Shown here piece by piece: positions 1-9,420 of a DNA stretch of 64,000 bases; the stretch's first letter is position 1; the number at the start of each line of letters is the position of its first letter. The notes under the pieces were generated by a model. It was not told the origin of the DNA and searched no databases. It saw only the letters and a program-made list of their open reading frames with translations. The DNA comes from DATJGR01 sp963787045 (GTDB lineage Bacteria; Pseudomonadota; Gammaproteobacteria; Pseudomonadales; Azotimanducaceae): the NCBI GenBank assembly GCA_963787045.1, contig CAWBBR010000025.1, positions 62,001 to 126,000 of the forward strand, read 5' to 3'. The position numbers and the translations under genes were made by a program.

Positions 1-2775
1 TTCGGTTTCGAACAGGAGTTCATCAGCGACACGCTGTTCAAGCATCCGGAAACGGCGCGGCTGTTGATGCAGCTGTTCGTCGAACGTTTCGACCCGGAGG
101 CGAGCGGCGACGGTAAAGCCCTGCATGCGGAGATTCTCGAGCGCCTCGATCGTGTCGAGTTGCTGAACGAAGACCGGATACTGCGGCGGCTGCTCGAATT
201 GATCGAAGCGACCGATCGCACCAACTACTTCCAACGGGCGCCTGATGGCGCACCGAAAGATCACCTGTCGCTGAAGCTGGCGCCGCAGCGGCTGGCGAGC
301 ATGCCGGCGCCGGTGCCGATCAGCGAGATCCTGGTGCTGTCGACGCGCGTGGAAGGTCTGCACCTGCGCGCGGGGCCGATTGCACGCGGCGGACTGCGCT
401 GGTCCGATCGACTGGAAGACTACCGCACCGAGGTGCTCGGACTCGTGAAGGCGCAGACGGTGAAGAACGCGGTGATCGTTCCGACCGGCGCGAAAGGCGG
501 ATTCTTCGTGCGCCATCCACCGGCCGCACGCGATGCCTTGATGGCAGAAGCGGTCGCCTGCTATCGGCAGTTCATCAGCGGGCTGCTGGACGTGACCGAC
601 AACATCGTCAACGGTGTGGTCGTACCGCCGCAGCGAGTCCGCCGATACGATCGCGACGATCCTTATCTCGTCGTTGCCGCAGACAAAGGTACGGCGACGT
701 TTTCCGATTACGCGAACGAGGTGTCGTCGCAGTATGGGTTCTGGCTCGGAGACGCCTTTGCTTCCGGCGGCTCGAACGGATACGACCACAAGAAGATCGG
801 GATCACCGCGCGCGGTGCGTGGATCTCGGTGGAACGCCACTTCAACGAACGCGGCGTGGACGCGAACTCCGACCCGATCACCGTGCTCGGCATCGGCGAC
901 ATGTCGGGCGACGTCTTCGGCAACGGACTGTTGCGCTCGCGATCGCTCCGGCTCGTGGCGGCGTTCAACCACCAGCACGTTTTCATCGACCCGACTCCCG
1001 ACGCGGAGCGCAGCTTCATCGAACGCGAGCGACTGTTCGCGTTGCCGCGGTCCGGATGGAACGACTACGACAGCGCGCTCATCTCGGTGGGCGGGGGCGT
1101 ATTCCCGCGCGCGCAGAAATCGATCGCGATTTCGCCGCAGATGCGCGAGCGCTTCGCGATCGAAGTCGAGAGCTGCTCTCCCGACGAGTTGATTCATCTG
1201 TTGCTGAAGGCACCGGTCGACCTGATCTGGAACGGCGGCATCGGCACTTATGTGAAAGCGAGCGAAGAGAGTCACGTCGATGTCGGCGATCGCACGAACG
1301 ACAGCGTGAGAGTGAATGCCGGCGAATTGCGCGCCCGCGTGATCGGCGAGGGCGGCAACCTGGGGCTCACCCAAGCGGCGCGCGTCGAGTTCGCGCTGGC
1401 CGGCGGTGGGGTCAACACCGATTTCATCGACAACGCCGGCGGCGTCGACTGCTCGGACCACGAGGTCAATCTGAAGATTCTGCTGAACCACCTGGTTTCG
1501 GACGGCGATCTGACAATGAAGCAGCGCAACCAGCTGCTGATCGAAATGACCGAAAGCGTCGCGAGCCTGGTGTTGACCAACAACTTCCGTCAGGCGCAGG
1601 CGTTGTCGATCGCGGAACGGCATTCGCGCGACAGGCTGCCGGAGTATCAGCGCTTCATCTCGCGGATGGAGACGGAGCAGCGGCTCGACCGGATGCTGGA
1701 AGGCGTGCCGTCGGACGACGTGCTGACGGAGCGCAAGGTGCTGACGCGCCCCGAACTGGCGGTGCTGCTGTCCTATGCGAAGACGCACATAAAGGAACGG
1801 CTGATCCGCTCGTCGATTCACGCCGACGCGGTGATTTCGGAAACGGTGTTCGAGGAATTTCCGCCGGTGATCCGCGAACGTCATGCAGTAGCCGCGCGCA
1901 AGCATCGGCTGTACCGGGAAATCGTCGCCACGATCGTCGCCAACGACGTGGTGCATCACCTGGGCATTTCGTCGCTGGTGCACCTCTCCGATTCCGTCGG
2001 TGGAGAACCGGACGACATCGTGCGCGCGTACTACGCGGCGGCCCGCTGCTTCGGCATTCGGGAGACGTTTCGGAGTATCGAGTCGCTCGAACGGGTCGAC
2101 GGCGAGACGCGGCTCGACATGCTGCTGCAGTTGACCCAACTCGCGCGCCGCTCCACGCGGTGGCTGTTGCGGCATCGTCGCAATGCACTCGATGTCGGCG
2201 CGTTGGCGCAGCACTTTGCAGACGGCATCGCGCTGCTGTCGGCGTCGCGTCTCGCGTTGATGGGCGGTTCCGGACGCGCCCGCCGCGACGATCAATTGCA
2301 ACGTTGGACCCGGGCCGGCGTGCCGAGCGCGGTGGCCGAGTCGTGCGGCAATGCCGGCGCGTTGGTGACCACGCTGCCGGTGATCGACGCAGCGGAGCGT
2401 CGCGGTGCGGCGCCGCAGACCGTCGCGACGATCTTTGCCAATCTGAACGCAACGTTGTCGATCGACTGGCTGGTCGATCAACTGTCTCGAGTCGTGCCAT
2501 CCAGTCTGTGGCAGGCGATGGAACGCGATCTTCTGCTCGACGACCTGATGAACGATCACGCGGGGCTGGCCGCGCGGATCGGCGTCGAGGAGGGCGTGAG
2601 TGGCGGAGAATCGGATGCGGTGGATCGATGGATCGCGCGACAGGGCGCATTCATGCGCAGTTGGCGTGCAGTCATCGAAGTGCCGCAACGCGCCACCGCG
2701 CAGGACTTTTCTCTGTTGTCGATGACGTGTCGCAAGCTCGGCGACCTGATGAGAACACTACCAGTGGCAGGCTGA
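1..2775 (+). CDS. gdhB: NAD-specific glutamate dehydrogenase, large type (3' part)
   Basis: C-terminal 924 residues of the roughly 180-kDa NAD-dependent glutamate dehydrogenase, which converts glutamate to 2-oxoglutarate and ammonium in the cytoplasm for amino-acid catabolism. The reading frame is open from the first base, so the start lies upstream of the window. Visible hallmarks are the lysine-containing GAKGGFFVRHP segment, the DKGTATFSDYANEVS stretch, SGGSNGYDHKKIGIT and the glycine-rich GIGDMSGDVFGNG, all typical of the catalytic and NAD-binding core; the long alpha-helical C-terminal region follows. No frameshift is apparent. The next gene starts 12 bases downstream on the same strand, so read-through transcription is likely. 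Family assignment is firm; the symbol follows the Pseudomonas usage. Confidence 0.95.
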   Translation, partial: FGFEQEFISDTLFKHPETARLLMQLFVERFDPEASGDGKALHAEILERLDRVELLNEDRILRRLLELIEATDRTNYFQRAPDGAPKDHLSLKLAPQRLASMPAPVPISEILVLSTRVEGLHLRAGPIARGGLRWSDRLEDYRTEVLGLVKAQTVKNAVIVPTGAKGGFFVRHPPAARDALMAEAVACYRQFISGLLDVTDNIVNGVVVPPQRVRRYDRDDPYLVVAADKGTATFSDYANEVSSQYGFWLGDAFASGGSNGYDHKKIGITARGAWISVERHFNERGVDANSDPITVLGIGDMSGDVFGNGLLRSRSLRLVAAFNHQHVFIDPTPDAERSFIERERLFALPRSGWNDYDSALISVGGGVFPRAQKSIAISPQMRERFAIEVESCSPDELIHLLLKAPVDLIWNGGIGTYVKASEESHVDVGDRTNDSVRVNAGELRARVIGEGGNLGLTQAARVEFALAGGGVNTDFIDNAGGVDCSDHEVNLKILLNHLVSDGDLTMKQRNQLLIEMTESVASLVLTNNFRQAQALSIAERHSRDRLPEYQRFISRMETEQRLDRMLEGVPSDDVLTERKVLTRPELAVLLSYAKTHIKERLIRSSIHADAVISETVFEEFPPVIRERHAVAARKHRLYREIVATIVANDVVHHLGISSLVHLSDSVGGEPDDIVRAYYAAARCFGIRETFRSIESLERVDGETRLDMLLQLTQLARRSTRWLLRHRRNALDVGALAQHFADGIALLSASRLALMGGSGRARRDDQLQRWTRAGVPSAVAESCGNAGALVTTLPVIDAAERRGAAPQTVATIFANLNATLSIDWLVDQLSRVVPSSLWQAMERDLLLDDLMNDHAGLAARIGVEEGVSGGESDAVDRWIARQGAFMRSWRAVIEVPQRATAQDFSLLSMTCRKLGDLMRTLPVAG

Positions 2776-2787
2776 ACGGGGAAAAGC

Positions 2788-3612
2788 ATGAAGTTCAACG
2801 ACATCGAATACACCGTAGACGGCCATGTGGCGCGCATTACCGCCAACAGGCCGAGCGTTCGCAACGCGCAGAGTCGCCGGCTGCTGGAAGAGCTCGATGC
2901 CGCGTTCGCGCAAGCGGTGGACGACCGGAACGTACGGGTGATCGTGTTGTGCGCTGCCGGCGAGCACTTCTCCGGCGGCCACGACCTGGGCTCCGCCGAC
3001 GAACTCGAGGATCGCAAACACCGACCGCTCGAAGACGGTCTGCGTGGTCGATATGCGCACTCGCGCGAGCACTTCGTGGACAAAACGTTGCGTTGGCGCG
3101 AGCTGCCGAAGCCGACGCTTGCGGCGGTGCAGGGCTACTGCATCTTCGCGGGATGGATGGTGGCGTCGGCGATGGACGTCATCTTCGCCGCGGACGATGC
3201 GATGTTCCTGGCGGCGAACTTTCAGTACTTCTCGATTCCGTGGGACGTGCATCCGCGCCGCGCAAAGGAATTGTTGTACGAGAGCCGCTTCATCGATGCG
3301 GCGGAGGCGGCGGACCTCGGGCTGGTCAATCGCGTGGTGCCGCGCGCCGCGTTGATGGACGAGACGCTCGAATACGCGCACCGGATTGCCGCCAACGATC
3401 CGTTTCAGCTGCGCATGATCAAACTCGCGGTGAACCAGGTGCAGGATCAACAGGGGTTTGCCGCCCACATCTCCGCCGCGCACGCGCTGCACATTCTGTC
3501 GTCGGAAGGCGAGAAAGATCCGAACTACGCGCTGAAGGTGCCTGAAGGCCGGCGCAGGCCGATGGTGCAACGCGCGTTCGAAAACTACGAGCTCAACAAG
3601 AACAAACGCTAG
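2788..3612 (+). CDS. Enoyl-CoA hydratase/isomerase family protein
   Basis: A 274-residue crotonase-superfamily protein. The N-terminal half carries the oxyanion-hole segments AGEHFSGGHDLGS and AAVQGYCIFAGW that bind the acyl-CoA thioester; the trimerisation helices follow. Family members hydrate or isomerise enoyl-CoA intermediates in fatty-acid or aromatic-acid breakdown. A purine-rich GGGGAAAAGC lies just before the ATG. It follows the glutamate dehydrogenase by 12 bases and may be co-transcribed, though no pathway link is evident. The exact substrate cannot be read from sequence: crotonase paralogues are numerous and no other beta-oxidation genes lie nearby. Confidence 0.88.
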   Translation: MKFNDIEYTVDGHVARITANRPSVRNAQSRRLLEELDAAFAQAVDDRNVRVIVLCAAGEHFSGGHDLGSADELEDRKHRPLEDGLRGRYAHSREHFVDKTLRWRELPKPTLAAVQGYCIFAGWMVASAMDVIFAADDAMFLAANFQYFSIPWDVHPRRAKELLYESRFIDAAEAADLGLVNRVVPRAALMDETLEYAHRIAANDPFQLRMIKLAVNQVQDQQGFAAHISAAHALHILSSEGEKDPNYALKVPEGRRRPMVQRAFENYELNKNKR

Positions 3613-3615
3613 GTT

Positions 3616-4153
3616 TCAGCGCAGGCGCGTCCACGCCGCCGCGGCGGCGAGTTTCCAGTCGGCACTCCACGGGCGTCCGAACGCTTCGCCCATGGCAGCG
3701 AGGGCTCGCTGCGTGTCGCGTCCGTCGAGCGGCATCTCTTCGAGCGACATGGTGAGTGGCTCGATGCCGCAGGTCTCCGCCGCCTGCTCGCAGATTTCGC
3801 GGAACAGCCAGCCCTCTTTGCCGTGCGCGCGCATGTGGGGACTGCTGATTCGTTCGGGCGGCGTATGCGTGTTCACGACGACCGTGACGAATTCGATGCG
3901 TTCCTGTTGCCTGACGGTTTCGAAGAGGCGCTTCAATGCCGCCGCGCCGATCCGTTTCGCGGTGCGCACCGCGCCGGCGACCGCATCGGGCCGACCTTCG
4001 ATTTCGAGGTGGTATGGATGCACCGTATGCCATGATCGAACGGTCGGCCAGCGCAACCTCTTCGCGAAGAATCGCGATCGGCGCGCCGCGTTCCCCGCCG
4101 ATGGCAATCGCCATCGCTTTGCCGGTTTTTACGCGCAGGCCGATCGATGCCAT
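3616..4153 (-). CDS. Conserved hypothetical protein, interrupted by a frameshift
   Basis: Not recognised. Reading begins at ATG 4153 (MASIGLRVKTGKAMAIAIG) and must change frame near 4034, where HTVHPYHLEIEGRPDAV continues to the stop at 3616; the combined product is about 178 residues. A missing base in the run around TCGATCATGGCAT would join the frames. The C-terminal half has regular helices and an LREEVALAD segment before the shift; no signal peptide, membrane segment or known catalytic motif was seen. It lies 9 bases after the carboxylesterase on the same strand and ends 3 bases from the convergent enoyl-CoA hydratase gene. Both parts look protein-coding in codon use, so a sequence error is more likely than decay. 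Confidence 0.6.
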
Positions 4154-4162
4154 GGCGACCGC

Positions 4163-6007
4163 CTAGAAGCGTCTGAACGACTCCGGGTCATACGCGGCGC
4201 ACCCCTCTTTACCGAGGTGAAGATATTGATCCTTGTCGAACCATTCCCACCGGAATGTCTGGGCATACAGCTCGCAGTGCTCGCGCTGATCGGTGATGCT
4301 GGTGTCGGCGATCAGCTTCTGCTTGAGGCTGTCGACGGTAATCACGTCCGACGACATCCGGATGCCCGGCGGCGTGGTGTCGAGAAGGATCGTGGTCTTT
4401 CCGTCGGTACCCCACGGCAACCATTGCACTTCGGCGCCGTCGCGGCCTTTTCCGGGATTGCCGGAATGCGCGAATTCGGCCCAATACGACATCATGCTTT
4501 TCGACAACGCGTCGCGCGCGGGCGTTTTCGGATAGAGATACGAAAGCCCGAGCCCACCTTCGAATTCGCCGAACACGAACGCGATCTCGAGCCCGTGCGC
4601 GGCGCCGAGCGCGGTAGCGAGGTCGTAGCCCATCACGGACGATTCCTCGTCCCAGTCGAAGCGATAAGCGAACACCTGTCCCGGTTGCGACTTCGACAGC
4701 ACGGTGGCGATGCTGTCGACGCCGCCGATCCGCCACGAGTCGGCGCCGTATCGAACGTGTCGCAAGTAGCTCGCTTCGTCTTTGAGATGCGGGAAGATCC
4801 ACAGGCGGTTCTCGACCCATCGCGGGTCGCGCACCATGAACAGCGCCGGTTCGTCGCGGTTCGTGCCGAGGATCACCGGAACCGCGTTGTAAAGGGACGG
4901 GTCGGCGAACAGTTTCGTTGCGTCTGGCTCGAGCGGCAGCACCGCGCCGTCGCCGAACATTTCCGGGGCACTGATCATGCCGAAGCCGCCGCCTTCGTAC
5001 AGGGTCATGATGTCGGCCGCTTTGGTGCCGATCAGCAACGTGCGCAGCTGTTCGTCGCTCATCGCGTTCTGCGCGGTCTTGGCTGCCGCGGCGTCGCCGG
5101 CTTTGCCGTCGCGGATCAGCAAACGATTGACCACCTCGCGGCTGCTGAACGGGTGACCGGGTGCCGCGTCGTCGTGGTAGTTCTCGGCAACGGTGCGCGG
5201 GGCCGCGAAGAATCCGCCGCTTTCGACCACGGCGCGTTGAAACAGCCCTTTCGCCAGCGGCGATGCCATCAGCGCGAGCACGTCTCCGCCGCCAGCCGAT
5301 TCACCGAAAATGGTTACGTTGTTCGGGTCGCCGCCGAACGCCGCGATGTTGTCGCGCACCCAACGCAACGCGGCGATCGAATCGAGCAGACCGTAGTTCC
5401 CCGAGTTGTCTTCGGCAGACGCATCCGCGCTGCGCAATGCCGGATGCGAGAACCAGCCGAAAGGTCCGAGCCGGTAATTGAACGTGACGACCAGCAGGTT
5501 GTGATCGGTGGCGAGATGCGCGCCCGAATAACTGCCACCGTGCCCGATGCTGTTGCCGCCGCCATGGATCCAGAACATCACCGGACGCGCTTTGTCGCCG
5601 GAAGGTACGTCGCTCGGCGAGAACGGTGGCGCCCAGATGTTCAGGTACAGACAGTCTTCGTTACCGACCGGCGCGTTCGACTTCGGAGAGCGACCGGCAC
5701 CGGACAGCAGCGACGGAAACTGTACGCACATGTTGCCGATCGCGAGCGCGTTGCGCGGCGCCGTCCACGGTTGCGCCGGCCGCGGTGCTTTCCAGCGCAG
5801 CTCGCCGACGGGCGGTGCCGCATAGGGGATACCGAGCCAGACATTGGCGCCCCGCGCGCCGGTGAACCCAACGACCGGACCGAGGGGCGTCTGGCGCAGC
5901 GTCGATTGATCGGCAACCGGAGGCGGTTCCTGGTGCTTCGGCCAGAATGCGTACGCGATACCCGCCAAAACGATCAGAGCGACGACGGCAATGACGAACT
6001 TGCGCAT
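4163..6007 (-). CDS. Type-B carboxylesterase, membrane-anchored
   Basis: A 614-residue alpha/beta-hydrolase of the carboxylesterase type B (para-nitrobenzyl esterase/cholinesterase) family. Residues 1-22 form a single hydrophobic N-terminal segment (MRKFVIAVVALIVLAGIAYA) that would be a signal anchor or signal peptide, placing the enzyme in the periplasm or on the outer face of the inner membrane. Hallmarks are NEDCLYLNIWAP, the oxyanion-hole HGGGN and the nucleophile elbow GESAGG; AAHGLEIAFVFG supplies the catalytic histidine. Length matches the family with some extension. Substrate unknown; such enzymes cleave carboxylic esters. It may form a minus-strand unit with the methyltransferase upstream (24-base gap) and the small gene downstream. 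Confidence 0.9.
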   Translation of the reverse strand: MRKFVIAVVALIVLAGIAYAFWPKHQEPPPVADQSTLRQTPLGPVVGFTGARGANVWLGIPYAAPPVGELRWKAPRPAQPWTAPRNALAIGNMCVQFPSLLSGAGRSPKSNAPVGNEDCLYLNIWAPPFSPSDVPSGDKARPVMFWIHGGGNSIGHGGSYSGAHLATDHNLLVVTFNYRLGPFGWFSHPALRSADASAEDNSGNYGLLDSIAALRWVRDNIAAFGGDPNNVTIFGESAGGGDVLALMASPLAKGLFQRAVVESGGFFAAPRTVAENYHDDAAPGHPFSSREVVNRLLIRDGKAGDAAAAKTAQNAMSDEQLRTLLIGTKAADIMTLYEGGGFGMISAPEMFGDGAVLPLEPDATKLFADPSLYNAVPVILGTNRDEPALFMVRDPRWVENRLWIFPHLKDEASYLRHVRYGADSWRIGGVDSIATVLSKSQPGQVFAYRFDWDEESSVMGYDLATALGAAHGLEIAFVFGEFEGGLGLSYLYPKTPARDALSKSMMSYWAEFAHSGNPGKGRDGAEVQWLPWGTDGKTTILLDTTPPGIRMSSDVITVDSLKQKLIADTSITDQREHCELYAQTFRWEWFDKDQYLHLGKEGCAAYDPESFRRF

Positions 6008-6031
6008 CTGTTTCTCCTTCTCGAGTTCGTT

Positions 6032-6828
6032 CTAGCCGGCCGGCGGCTTACGGAATTTCAGCACGAAACAGTCGGTTTTGCCGCGGATCGCCGGGTCGAA
6101 CACCTTCAGCGTGCGCGCATCGTTCGGATTGCGCAGCAGGTCGCTGGTACCGACGAGCTCGAAGCCGGCGGCCTTGATCTCGGATACGACGAACGCTTCG
6201 TCGATGCGATGCAGCGTGCCGACATCGCGATCTCCTGATCCGGCTTCCGCGGAATGATCGATCACGGCGAAGATGCCGCCCGGCTTCAGGATCGTCATGA
6301 AATTCTTGAGCAGCGCCGGGCGATCGACCTTGAGGTTCACGACGTCGTGATAGTTCAGCGCCGTGAAAATCAGGTCGACCGAATCCGGGGCCAGACCCCA
6401 CTCCGCATCAGGCACGGACGTGACGTTCGGTAAGCGGCCGTCGGCGATGCGCTTCGGTTCTTCGCGCGAAGCCACCACGCGCCCCGAGTCGCCAACGGTG
6501 CGCGACAACAGTTCGGTGAAGTAGCCGCCACCGGCGACGAACTCGAACACGACCTCGCCCGGTTTAACGTCGAAGAACGCGAGTGTCTCGGCGGGTTTAC
6601 GGTCGGCGTCGCGAGCAACGTCTTCGGCGGGACGGGCAGGATTTGCGACCGCCGCTGCGATGGCCGGCGACGAGCGTCGTCGCCGGAGCGGCGCGGGCGC
6701 GGCTGCGGCGGTGTCGGTGTGGCGGGTTGAGCCGGCGGCGGTGTCGCGGGCTGCCGGTCGCACGCGGCGATCAACAGCGCACCAACGAACAGAAACATCA
6801 GACGTAGCGAACGACGAGCCGGCACCAT
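6032..6828 (-). CDS. Lipoprotein-type class I SAM methyltransferase (COG4798-like), frameshifted
   Basis: The start is ATG 6828, preceded by GGGAGAGGG. It gives a lipoprotein signal: basic MVPARRSLR, a hydrophobic core and lipobox LIAAC, then a proline-rich linker. The frame changes near 6700 within the proline/arginine-rich linker; the second frame then runs from the SSPAIAAAVANPARPAEDVAR region to the stop at 6032. The C-terminal domain shows methyltransferase features: FFDVKPGEVVFEF, the glycine motif VAGGGYFTELLS and LKPGGIFAVIDH. This matches the predicted exported methyltransferases of COG4798. What an exported protein of this fold would do is unknown, since S-adenosylmethionine is not expected in the periplasm. 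The shift is probably a sequence error in a low-complexity stretch. Confidence 0.75.
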
Positions 6829-6911
6829 AACCCTCTCCCAACGGAATGAAGCAGCCGCGCTACTATGCCGCAACCTCGACCCGATCTCACGCACTCTCAG
6901 AGCAGGCCCGA

Positions 6912-7133
6912 TCATTGGGCCGAGTGCGACTCCTTCATCTCACGCGCGAGTCTGCGGATCTCGGCGCCGACAAGCGGCAGCTCGTCGGAGATCGCGAGCT
7001 GATTCTGGCGCTCAACCTTGTTCGGAGTCGGATGAAGGCGGGTGAGTGTTTGCAGTCGCGATTGCAGGGTGTCTCGTCGCGCACGCGCGCGAGATAGCTC
7101 TGTCTCGATATCTGACGCCGACCGTTTGCGCAT
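6912..7133 (-). CDS. Small helical hypothetical protein
   Basis: A 73-residue protein rich in Arg, Glu and Leu (DIETELSRARARRDTLQSRL) that is predicted to be almost wholly helical, possibly a short coiled coil. No family was recognised. It lies at the edge of the low-conservation patch that runs to nrdB. Codon use is acceptable, but at this length the call rests mainly on an uninterrupted, low-complexity-free frame. It may have been brought in with the neighbouring accessory genes. Confidence 0.45.
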   Translation of the reverse strand: MRKRSASDIETELSRARARRDTLQSRLQTLTRLHPTPNKVERQNQLAISDELPLVGAEIRRLAREMKESHSAQ

Positions 7134-7143
7134 CGCCTTTCAC

Positions 7144-7392
7144 CTATTGCCGGCCGCGCTGAAGTTTCTTGACGAATGGGCTGCTATCCAGGGTACGACC
7201 GCCGACCGACCGATCCGGGAAAAACCACGCCGCGCCATCCCAGTCCACGTCGTGAGTGGCGGGTTTGCGCGTATCGGAAACGACCTGGCAAACCCCGGCC
7301 GCGGAGCCCTCGGGATACACCCTCGTGATGACGCAGTCGCTCTGTGCGACGCAGAGCCAGCCGCCGCTTCGAACTAATGGATGATTTTTCAT
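7144..7392 (-). CDS. Small hypothetical protein
   Basis: About 82 residues starting at MKNHPLVRSGG; the frame stays open upstream to 7497, so the start is uncertain and no clear ribosome-binding site was seen. The central part (WLCVAQSDCVITRVYPEGSA) and DVDWDGAAWFFPDRS look like a folded small domain. No family recognised. It sits 10 bases from the helical protein on the same strand, which could mean a two-gene unit. Confidence 0.4.
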   Translation of the reverse strand: MKNHPLVRSGGWLCVAQSDCVITRVYPEGSAAGVCQVVSDTRKPATHDVDWDGAAWFFPDRSVGGRTLDSSPFVKKLQRGRQ

Positions 7393-7629
7393 TTGCGGGT
7401 CGCGAGGAGTGACAAATGCACGGTGTCGCCAGTCTCTAGGCTCTGGCCGCAGATAGATACCTGTATCGGTGGGTTGCAATCCCGGCGAATGGCACAACTA
7501 CACGAAACCTAGTGTCCGGAATCGCGCCAATGGACGACCATCGATTGAGTGAGCTCTGTGACCGCGTCGCAGGCTCGCCGTGTGGTTGATCCACCGATCT
7601 GAATTGAAGACTTCATCAGGATTCAAAGC

Positions 7630-7881
7630 ATGGCTGACCCGCAAAAGAGGAGCCGCACCCGTCACGGAGCACGCTTTCGCGCATTCAATGACCTGGGCGC
7701 AATCACGGTTCAGGAAATCATCACCGAGACGGACGCGTCGTCACTCGACAAGCCGGGCGACTGGATCGAAGGCATATCGGAGTTTCGACGCATGGACAAA
7801 GGCAGGCCGCTGATCTGCAACGATGCGCACACGGAGTTCTCCGATCCGATTGACGGATCCGTGTATCGCCGCCGGACTTAG
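7630..7881 (+). CDS. Small hypothetical protein
   Basis: An 83-residue protein with a purine-rich CAGGA upstream of ATG 7630. The basic N terminus (MADPQKRSRTRHGARFRAF) precedes an acidic, mixed region ending in DPIDGSVYRRRT. No family, signal or membrane segment recognised. It is one of several orphan genes in the accessory patch between 6.9 and 11.2 kb. Base composition here is less GC-biased at third positions than in flanking housekeeping genes, which fits acquired DNA. Confidence 0.45.
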   Translation: MADPQKRSRTRHGARFRAFNDLGAITVQEIITETDASSLDKPGDWIEGISEFRRMDKGRPLICNDAHTEFSDPIDGSVYRRRT

Positions 7882-8032
7882 TACGGATTCAAACGACCAC
7901 GATTGAGGCGCCTCCTCACGACGCGTCGTGAAGGATGGGATTCAATCCCACGGTCAAGTACTTCTCGACTTGTACAATCCAGATACACATTCATCGCCGA
8001 CGCGGGCGCATCCTCAATCGCGTCGTATAGCC

Positions 8033-8488
8033 GTGACGACCAGCGTGAACCCTGCGCTTCCGAGCGTCAGCACCATCTTCGGCGCCATCTTCGCCGCAGC
8101 CTTCCTTACTTGGGCCTATCTCACTACTCGATCCGCCATCCGAGTGAGGTTGGGCGAGGGGTTCGCGCCATACGACGACGAGCCGATGTTGCTCGTTGCC
8201 ATTTCCAACCGGGGCAATCAGCCGGCTGTTGTTCGAGCTCCGGTGTTGCGCCTCCCCAACAGACGAACGATTGCGATGGCGTCACCGCGCCACTCCACGG
8301 TTGCGTTTCCGTATCATCTACCAAAGGGAACGACCTGCGTCGCATGGTTTCGTCTGGATGACCTGCGTTCGCAACTGCGTAACGCGGGATACTTGAAGAA
8401 GAAGAGCATACGGATCGTTGCGTGTGCCGGAGACACCAGCGGACGCACGTTTGAAAGCAAATCTCTGATCGTTCTGATCGCGCCTTGA
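8033..8488 (+). CDS. Membrane-anchored hypothetical protein
   Basis: The frame is open from 7928, but GTG 8033 (VTTSVNPALPSVSTIFG) is the more natural start because it places one hydrophobic segment, roughly residues 9-29 (STIFGAIFAAAFLTWAYL), right at the N terminus; product about 151 residues. The rest is soluble and beta-rich, containing LLVAISNRGNQPAVVRAPVL and a KGTTCVAWFRLDDL stretch. This resembles the layout of small single-span proteins whose sensor-like domain of roughly 120 residues faces the cytoplasm or periplasm. No family recognised. Confidence 0.5.
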   Translation: MTTSVNPALPSVSTIFGAIFAAAFLTWAYLTTRSAIRVRLGEGFAPYDDEPMLLVAISNRGNQPAVVRAPVLRLPNRRTIAMASPRHSTVAFPYHLPKGTTCVAWFRLDDLRSQLRNAGYLKKKSIRIVACAGDTSGRTFESKSLIVLIAP

Positions 8489-8582
8489 GTCATGGCCGTT
8501 CATCGGTGAGGCTCCGCTCGGCCACCATAGCGGTAGTCGGTCGTAGTCGTGTCACTCACATCCGACAGACAATTGGAACAGC

Positions 8583-9341
8583 GTGGCGCGGCACAGAGGA
8601 TCCCGCGACTGGCACAATCACGATGTGCAAATCATCCGCGAGTATCTCAACGAGCCTCTGAATTGGCGTCGCTATCAGACTCTGGTCTATTGCGCCGGCA
8701 TTGTGCTGTTCTCGCTCGGCGCAAAGTGCTTCATCGACGCAGGACTCGGTACCGACCCTCTCGACGTACTGGTGATCGGTATGAACATTCACCTGGGGCT
8801 AGGCCTCGGCATGTGGTCATCCATTGTCGCTATCGCGTTTCTTGCTTGGTGGATGATCTGGAATCGGAAGCTACCGCCGCTATCGCCTTTTGTGAGCACG
8901 GCCGCAGTTGGCTTCCTCCTCGACTTCTGGAACGCGATCCAGCTTCAGCGTTTCACCATTGGGGCGTTACCCATTCTCGACATCGAACTATTCGGCCGCA
9001 CTGTGAACCTCAGTGCCATCGGCCTCGATGTCGTCGCGTTGCTATCATGCTCGTACGCATCGGCACTGATCATCATGAGCGGAATCGGTATCCGAATCAT
9101 GGATCTCGTGGCCATCACCATGATCGAGAAGTGGGGCTGGTCGTTCTTTCGCGCAAAGATGACGCTCGAGGTGGGGCTTTTCACGTCAGGCTGGCTTCTC
9201 GGTGGACCGATGGGCATGACGACCGTACTGTTTCTGGTGCTTGTAGGGCCATTCATTCAACCGTTCATGTGGGTAAACGCCACTTACCTCCGAATTCCCA
9301 ACCACGGAATTAAGGAGCGCGCGGTGGAATCACTAGCGTAA
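8583..9341 (+). CDS. YczE/YitT-family integral membrane protein
   Basis: A 252-residue protein with about five to six membrane segments, beginning with YCAGIVLFSLGAKCFIDAGL and followed by the conserved small-residue motif GLGTDPLDVLVIGM that characterises the YczE/YyaS/YitT family. Family members are predicted inner-membrane proteins without a settled function; some act near transporters or regulators. The GTG at 8583 follows GGAAC; a later GTG at 8625 is also possible. It is the only confidently recognised gene of the accessory patch and stands alone on the plus strand. Confidence 0.75.
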   Translation: MARHRGSRDWHNHDVQIIREYLNEPLNWRRYQTLVYCAGIVLFSLGAKCFIDAGLGTDPLDVLVIGMNIHLGLGLGMWSSIVAIAFLAWWMIWNRKLPPLSPFVSTAAVGFLLDFWNAIQLQRFTIGALPILDIELFGRTVNLSAIGLDVVALLSCSYASALIIMSGIGIRIMDLVAITMIEKWGWSFFRAKMTLEVGLFTSGWLLGGPMGMTTVLFLVLVGPFIQPFMWVNATYLRIPNHGIKERAVESLA

Positions 9342-9420
9342 TCTCAGCGCTGACGGCACCTGTGTTGTGCCGTTGGTGCGATCAGTCCCACGTAAGAGCG
9401 CCGCCAGTGGTGTATCAAGC

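Noticed and set aside
819..3545. A 908-codon open frame on the plus strand overlapping glutamate dehydrogenase and enoyl-CoA hydratase
   Set aside because: Arginine-rich, low-complexity translation typical of a shifted frame in GC-rich DNA; the two conserved genes occupy the same bases.
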